From: Branchiostoma floridae
Taxonomy: Eukaryota; Chordata; Leptocardii; Amphioxiformes; Branchiostomatidae
DNA length: 64,000 bases
Assembly: GCF_000003815.2 (NCBI RefSeq)
Contig: NC_049985.1
Location: 20,911,161 to 20,975,160 of the forward strand
Reading direction: 5' to 3'
A program made the position numbers and the translations under genes. The stretch's first letter is position 1; every line of letters begins with the position of its first letter. A model generated the notes under the pieces. The model had not been told where the DNA came from. It did no database searches and worked only from the letters and a program-made list of their open reading frames with translations. Shown in pieces: positions 60,701 through 64,000 of the stretch.

Positions 60701-62848
60701 CTCGGTCACGGGCCGAATACACTACCACTGTGCTACGCGGCCCCACGCATAAGATTACGATTGTCTTATCTTAATAATATCAAGCGCCAATCAACTCCCT
60801 TACTAAGGCTAGATGCTTTATTGATATGACACACACAGCTATTGGAAGGCCAAAAAGAGATTCACCAACTTATCTTTGTACCCATTCGTAGTTTAACGTA
60901 CTTTGTTTGACAGCCTTCTGGCCCGGGCTGCAGCCTACCGAGCAGACCCCATCCACTGTGTACTTGCAGGTGTTACACTGGTTACTGTTGGGACCCGTAC
61001 ACACTCTGGTTCCCTGGCTGCTGACATCTTGGCAGAAGCTATGACACTCTAAAATATATAGAAAAATCCTTTACACACTCTATTGAATACAGTACCATAA
61101 CGTTCACAGAAAATTGTTACAAAGAAACAGACGACGTGAAAGATGTTGAACAATAAACAGCGCAAGATATTGATGGTAAGATACTCCAATATTCAACGCC
61201 ATACTTTTGCAGACGCTTCCATCAAGGTAGTGGGTGGGCGGACAGTTCGTCACACAGGTCACCCTGCCTCCTTCACCAGTCACCTCTATTCGGTTCTTGC
61301 CTAGTCCAGTAGTGTCAAAAATGAGAATAAAACAACTTTCATTCGCCGGCCATTGATCACATCACGTTTGGTTGGGCAAGAAGATGGTTGGGGTTTTCTA
61401 CCCGCGCTAAAATGCATCCAGTCTCCTTGCCTTACAGTATAAATCGAGAAAGGTCTATTTCAGTACAAATTAAGCCGTTTTATGGATGACATCCACGCAG
61501 GTGATTGGTTGATTCACACGCGCGTCGGTCTATCACCGGATAGAAAACTCCAGGCAGAAGTTTCATTTTCGTTCCTATTCTGTACAGCTACTAAGCTTGA
61601 GATATAAATTTTATCTTGCATGCATGCTTCTATTTGAAATAGTATGAACCATTACAAAAACAAGTTTTTTTTCCTGGTCTTTTCCTGTCGACAAAGAAGA
61701 GAGAGGAAACATGTGTAATACTATGAAAAAAAATATTTATCGAATGTCGGTCACTACCCGAGCGATCTATAGGTGACCTGATCACGAGCTCTGCGACCTC
61801 AAATATCACATTTTGAGCTAGAGCTCCATCCTTCCTCTTCGTAGCCCATACCCAAGCACCAAATGTCATGTAGAACCATCCACAGCTTCTCGAGTTACGT
61901 TGTCCACCAACAAACGCACAAAAATACAAAGTTCACCGCATTACCTTAAGAAAGCAAGAGGTAAACCATTTTTGAACTTTACATTCTTTTTACAGCGATC
62001 ACACAGCTACCAAATATACCTAAGATCCATGACAGGTTCTCGAGTTTTATGCTGTTATACGGACCAACCACAGCATGGCGAAACTAAAATCATAGACTTT
62101 TTGTCGAAGGCAATTATCGGGAGCTGTGTTTGATGACAAGTGAGCATTAGATGGTTCCTAGAAATTGTTGACGATCCCTATAGATCTGTCGCTGAACAGA
62201 TCACATGCTATGATGCAGAAAAATCAACACGTACATGTACACTTGTTGGTATCATCAAGCGGCTTCATGTGTTCTAGACAGGCAGGAACACAGACAGAAG
62301 AGCCGGGCTCCCCGTCTATGTACGGGTACCCTACGCTGAAATGACGGCAGGTGATACAGTCTGTTGGCGAGTCAGATCCGGTCGTCCTGCAGCCTGTGAA
62401 ATACAGTAAAATCTGTGAATGTAAACATAAATCTAAAGAGACACTTATCATTTGCAATCACAAGTACTAAGCATATTCTTGGCGTCCATAGGGTCCTTTA
62501 TTAAAATTATATTAACATCGGATAAAAACACTAAAACTGTTTGAAACTGCAGCACCATTGTATGTTAGAATATCACATAAATGATATTGAGTTCTACTGA
62601 TTTCCAATTAGTTTTATTCTTTGCGTTTTTCACGTTTTCCCCCTACCGTCACATTCCGGATGACAGCGCTGTTTGCACCTTCCATCGTCCTTCTCCGTGC
62701 CCTCTCTACAGATGATGTAGTCTTGAGCTGTTTGGTCAACGAGGGACACGCCCATGACCTTGACCGGGTACATCCCACTGCCAAACGCGTAGTAATGCAG
62801 AGACAGGATGCTGTTAAACTGAAATCCTAGCCAGACGTGTGGCCGTTC
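48622..62848 (-). CDS. Extracellular protein: furin-like Cys-rich, GCC2/GCC3-like, two Link domains (partial gene)
   Basis: Nine exons join in frame on the minus strand: 62848-62647, 62393-62235, 61300-61205, 61048-60902, 59972-59703, 55172-54977, 54522-54446, 49285-49090, 48707-48622. Outside the Link domains the exon joins are phase 1; inside each Link domain the junction is phase 2. Domains in order: a cysteine-rich furin-like/growth-factor-receptor type region over the first four exons, a CPAGTYS/CPAGQYS GCC2/GCC3 (ephrin-receptor-like) exon, then two Link (hyaluronan-binding) modules. The product should be secreted or the ectodomain of a membrane protein, with a likely role in matrix or glycosaminoglycan contact; hyaluronan binding is untested. 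The 5' end lies beyond the window and the 3' end is uncertain. I do not recognise a vertebrate orthologue with this order. Confidence 0.8.
49090..49285 (-). CDS. Link domain, N-terminal half exon, copy 1
   Basis: Acceptor TTTTCTGCAG, donor GTTGGT. It reads GIFPQRSPAGTYKYNFDEAR, QACAEKGATLASYKQLEDAW, KNGLDHCACGWLSNRNAGYP, TQIA. The Link consensus GxFxxxSPxGxYxxxFxEARxxC...GATLAxxxQLxxAWxxGxxxC is plain. It starts phase 1 and ends phase 2. It differs from copy 2 at GLDHC versus GLDYC. Confidence 0.85.
49878..52592 (-). pseudogene. LINE reverse transcriptase ORF (904 codons, part of ORF2)
   Basis: A single long frame with RT motifs in order: SPGLDGIP (about residue 124), WRPLTLL, NGFIRGR, TDYEKAFDSIRWDF (catalytic region), GVRQGCPLSPYLF, and QYADDTDF. 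The catalytic YADD core is intact. A C-terminal CxxC...H...C zinc-knuckle-like region (TCSLCGEDDEIAKHLFWNC) is typical of L1/Tx1. The start is not real: coding enters by frameshift from the segment 52776-52498. It lies antisense to nothing and inside an intron of the Link gene, same strand. Confidence 0.9.
52498..53066 (-). pseudogene. LINE ORF2 linker region split by frameshifts
   Basis: Two overlapping frames (53066-52689 and 52776-52498) carry the region between endonuclease and RT, for example LRSDHNLVSISITLSEYQRG in the first and EINIEINKLKSRLDRNPSPS in the second. Each join needs a frame change: about 53010-53066, 52690-52776 and 52500-52592. Confidence 0.75.
53009..53695 (-). pseudogene. 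LINE AP-endonuclease domain
   Basis: 228 codons starting LQIASYNCNGFADRRKRREI. Endonuclease landmarks are present: N in SYNCNG, E in CLQETH, LYAPN, GDFN and the DIDR region. The terminal SDH motif lies in the next frame (LRSDHNLVS). The frame opens at MMIKEGLQ and stops by frameshift near the end of the domain. Confidence 0.85.
54446..54522 (-). CDS. Link domain, C-terminal half exon, copy 2
   Basis: Acceptor (TTTGTCCCCCCAG, reversed) and donor GTAAGT are conserved. Joined to 55172-54977 it reads R-EGCGEAKINMCAWRSTWDAW-CFPIV-G. It is three codons shorter than copy 1 and fully open. Phase 1 at its end fits copy 1 (G+GA, giving a glycine), so the two Link modules can be spliced in series. Confidence 0.8.
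54616..54710. repeat. 46-bp inverted repeat, 3-bp loop, in the Link copy 2 intron
   Basis: Left arm 54616-54661 and right arm 54665-54710 pair with two mismatches around GGC. The duplicate at 48800-48835 has no right arm. It lies about 95 bp upstream of the copy 2 second-half exon acceptor. Confidence 0.95.
54977..55172 (-). CDS. Link domain, N-terminal half exon, copy 2
   Basis: Same signals as copy 1. It continues from the GCC2/GCC3 exon (CYH-G plus GA) as HGGIFPQRSPAGTYKYNF and ends TQIA with phase 2. The only residue difference I found from copy 1 is Y for H in GLDYC. It is the first Link module in the transcript. Confidence 0.85.
55596..56849. other. Intron of the Link gene with a degenerate ~115-bp tandem pattern
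   Basis: TTGAATTTAAAAAAAATCAT, TTGAATTCTAAAAAATCCC and TCTAAAAAAAACTTCCCC recur at about 110-120-bp spacing (55970-56210), each followed by a CATG.A(A/G)AATGG-like motif. The rest is AT-rich without exons. ORFs here are short and unremarkable. Confidence 0.4.
56850..57689 (+). mobile_element. LINE endonuclease fragment
   Basis: Plus-strand frames carry the end of an AP endonuclease domain: VLFSVYYRPPGQDAATVNEF, HPDAIVIVGDFNAKHQQWW, NLTHIINEPTC, SLIDLIFTDAFNY. The upstream part (VLVYLSTWIPLKRRVDLEP) is broken by frameshifts. Coding similarity ends at 57687, exactly where a reverse-oriented repeat block begins with its A run. No RT follows. It lies antisense to the Link gene. Confidence 0.8.
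57690..59590 (-). repeat. Kilobase-scale repeat blocks, two reverse-oriented partial copies
   Basis: The sequence matches 16785-18330 and 18641-20740 in reverse complement: T-run/A-run end, CACTGTCAAACCTACGCATC, the CCAAT/TATA region (GCGCTGATTGGCT near 58459, TGTATATACGG near 58400), then TCAAATCTTC/GAAAGAAAG end near 59570. A second, shorter copy begins at about 58785 and repeats the same order, so the tandem arrangement seen at 16.8-21.7 kb recurs here. Confidence 0.75.
59703..59972 (-). CDS. Link gene exon: GCC2/GCC3 (ephrin-receptor-like) domain
   Basis: Acceptor CCCGACACTAG, donor GTGACT. It encodes 90 residues: DDSFQCDKCRSGYKCERGDE, LEEICPAGTYSNQDRTGCGQ, CPAGQYSSSGSGSCTQCPAG, QFSARSGASSCQSCSRWMTS, NAGASSCYH. 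Repeated CPAGxYS...C..C is diagnostic of GCC2_GCC3/ephrin-receptor-like cysteine-rich repeats, as in SCUBE and SVEP1. Phase 1 at both ends. Confidence 0.85.
60070..60269 (+). mobile_element. LINE 3' tail
   Basis: CTTAGCTCGATAGGGTATGA then ATGTGCAATAAAGGC and a TTTA tandem (60250-60267) look like a CR1/L2-like 3' end in plus orientation. Only the tail is present. Confidence 0.5.
60270..60744 (-). mobile_element. tRNA-derived SINE, well-preserved head
   Basis: On the minus strand it starts GGGGCCGCGTAGCACAGTGG. The A box TAGCACAGTGGTAG (60722-60735) and B box GGTTCGAATCC (60682-60692) are spaced as in a tRNA. The body includes GGACGTTAAATGGAGGTCCC (about 60570-60590) shared with the SINE at 31378. 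A long 3' part follows to about 60270. Confidence 0.75.
60902..61048 (-). CDS. Link gene exon: cysteine-rich (furin-like)
   Basis: Acceptor ATATATTTTAG, donor GTACGT. It encodes CHSFCQDVSSQGTRVCTGPN, SNQCNTCKYTVDGVCSVGCS, PGQKAVKQ: C-x3-C ... C ... CNTC ... C-x3-C spacing of furin-like/growth-factor-receptor cysteine-rich repeats. Phase 1 at both ends, 147 bp. Confidence 0.8.
61205..61300 (-). CDS. Link gene exon: cysteine-rich (furin-like)
   Basis: Acceptor CTACTGGACTAG, donor GTATGG. With one base from the previous exon it reads C-KNRIEVTGEGGRVTCVTNCP-PTHYLDGSVCK. Phase 1 at both ends (96 bp). The CVTNCP..HYLDGSVC pattern resembles furin-like modules. Confidence 0.75.
61301..62234. other. 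Intron of the Link gene, no element assigned
   Basis: ORFs of 77-99 codons occur on both strands without domains. TTTTATGGATGACATCCACG near 61480 echoes the subterminal motif of the TIR element at 24905, so a relative may be present. Confidence 0.35.
62235..62393 (-). CDS. Link gene exon: cysteine-rich (furin-like)
   Basis: Acceptor GTATTTCACAG, donor GTACGT. It encodes (G)CRTTGSDSPTDCITCRHFSV, GYPYIDGEPGSSVCVPACLE, HMKPLDDTNKCT. C..C...C and CVPAC spacing is typical of furin-like repeats in receptor ectodomains. 159 bp, phase 1 both ends. Confidence 0.8.
62394..62646. other. Intron of the Link gene
   Basis: An AT-rich intron of 253 bp; no other feature seen. Confidence 0.6.
62647..62848 (-). 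CDS. Link gene, first visible exon
   Basis: Acceptor TTTTACTCAG, donor GTAGGG. It encodes ERPHVWLGFQFNSILSLHYY, AFGSGMYPVKVMGVSLVDQT, AQDYIICREGTEKDDGRCKQ, RCHPECD. It starts phase 0 and ends phase 1. The last 15 residues open the cysteine-rich region; the first 50 form a beta-rich segment that I do not recognise. The start of the gene lies further right, beyond the window. Confidence 0.75.
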
Positions 62849-62955
62849 CTGAGTAAAACAGAAGGAAACGTTACCAAGCCCTATGTTCACGTGGGACTAG
62901 TGTAAACATTGTTTGAGCAACCGCATTTCTACTACCTACGATTCGACAAGTTTAA

Positions 62956-64000
62956 ATGTTTATTACATGGGCTAAACGAAACATGGTAAATAAAATGGTT
63001 AAGCAAGCAAAAGCCAAATACTGTCAGAATAAGCTGGAAGAAAATATCTCGGACTCCAAGAAACTCTGGGGAACTATTGGGGAGATCTTACCTCGCAAGA
63101 GCAGTGTAGTCACTAAGACTCTAACCTGGGGTGGAGAACAACTTGTTGGCCTGAACAACATAGTAAAGGGTTTCAATGAGTTTTTTGCTACAGCTGGGTG
63201 TAAGCTAGCACAGTGCTTTGGCGCATATACACATACACCCTCATGTCCAGATCTCTATAAAGACCTGGAAAGCACTTTCAAGTTCACCCCACTAAGCGAC
63301 CAGGATGTATTGTGCCACCTAAAAGCCTTACCAATTAATAAGGCTCCTGGCTTGGACAATATTCATCCTAGACTTCTTAAAGCTGCAGCCCCTATTATAA
63401 CTATACCGTTGACCTATGTCTACAACCTCTCTCTCAGTACTGGAACTATACCAACTGAATGGAAGACAGCCAGGGTGACCCCCATTCACAAAGGTGGTGA
63501 TCAGGCTGACCCTAACAACTTTAGACCAATCTCTGTACTACAGATTCTGATGAAAATATTTGAGAGGGAAGTTCATAAACAATTCCTAGCATATCTCCAT
63601 ACACATAATATTCTTTCTCCCAGTCAGTCAGGGTTTAGACCAGGCCATTCAACTGCCACAACTCTGTTAGACGTTAGTGATTATATACTGCATAATATTG
63701 ACAACGGTGATCTTGTAGGTACAGTATTTCTTGACCTGAAAAAGGCATTCGATACTGTTGACCACAATCTCCTTTTGACGAAACTAACATGGATAGGTCT
63801 ACGTGGTATTGAACTGGCTTGGTTTCAAAGTTACCTTTCAAATAGACATCAAAGAGTCTCATTAAGTCACACATCCGATAGTGTACCTATTAATATTGGA
63901 GTACCCCAAGGGTCCATCCTGGGACCCCTTCTCTTTCCATATATTTTATTAATGACTTACCGTAATCAATCACCAACTGTAAAAGTTCCCTCTATGCGGA
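62956..64000 (+). mobile_element. LINE reverse transcriptase, runs off the right edge
   Basis: An open plus-strand frame from ATG 62956 to the window end. RT motifs in order: KAPGLDNIHPRLLK, IPTEWKTARVTPIHKGGDQA, FRPISVLQILMKIFE, QSGFRPGHSTATTLLDVSDY, TVFLDLKKAFDTVDH (with catalytic D), GVPQGSILGPLLF. After GPLLF the frame shifts: FINDLP is found in another frame near 63945. The endonuclease is missing, so the element is 5'-truncated. It is a jockey/CR1-like clade member, antisense to the Link gene and upstream of its first visible exon. Confidence 0.9.

Noticed and set aside
60672-60744. A functional tRNA gene
   Set aside because: A and B boxes are present but the sequence continues into a SINE body shared with another copy; no clean cloverleaf end.

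Overview
The window reads as intron-rich animal DNA from a draft assembly. It has eight N runs, seven of exactly 100. I infer a cephalochordate (amphioxus, Branchiostoma-like) from the mix of a nucleotidyltransferase/TPR protein, a Link-domain extracellular protein, CR1/L2-type and L1/Tx1-type LINEs, tRNA-derived SINEs and many short TIR elements. No species assignment can be proved from this sequence alone.

Layout. (1) 1-4.5 kb, plus strand: the 3' part of a gene whose long last exon carries a nucleotidyltransferase-fold signature followed by 14 kinesin-light-chain-type TPR units. (2) 5.2-22 kb: gene-poor repeat territory. It holds a LINE 3' fragment, a 3.7-kb minisatellite of 39-bp units, a degraded LINE, 111-bp and ~130-150-bp arrays with a fold-back end, a ~0.9-kb TIR element containing a perfect 32-bp palindrome, and two tandem kilobase-scale repeat blocks with CCAAT/TATA-like and AATAAA signals. 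(3) 22.3-39.9 kb, plus strand: a complete six-exon gene for a 292-aa four-pass membrane protein with a proline/tyrosine-rich tail. Its introns hold MITEs, SINEs and LINE tails, and the donors of exons 4 and 5 lie inside intronic tandem repeats. (4) 40-48 kb: a ~196-bp satellite split by a ~4.4-kb TIR element that itself carries an 88-bp MITE with a 9-bp target duplication. (5) 47.5-62.9 kb, minus strand: an extracellular, cysteine-rich gene. Five exons (furin-like Cys-rich, then GCC2/GCC3-like) are followed by two copies of a two-exon Link (hyaluronan-binding) domain, all with compatible splice phases. The two Link copies lie in a recent ~1.5-kb duplication separated by a ~4.3-kb L1/Tx1-type LINE. 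(6) 63-64 kb: a LINE reverse transcriptase running off the right edge.

The main observations are the furin-like/GCC/Link-Link architecture and its exon duplication; two inverted duplications with long arms and 3-bp loops, each present in only one of several otherwise matching repeat copies; the nucleotidyltransferase-TPR protein; and a duplicated, stronger-looking 5' splice site inside the four-pass gene. Exon joins were derived by eye from splice consensus and phase and have not been checked against transcripts.
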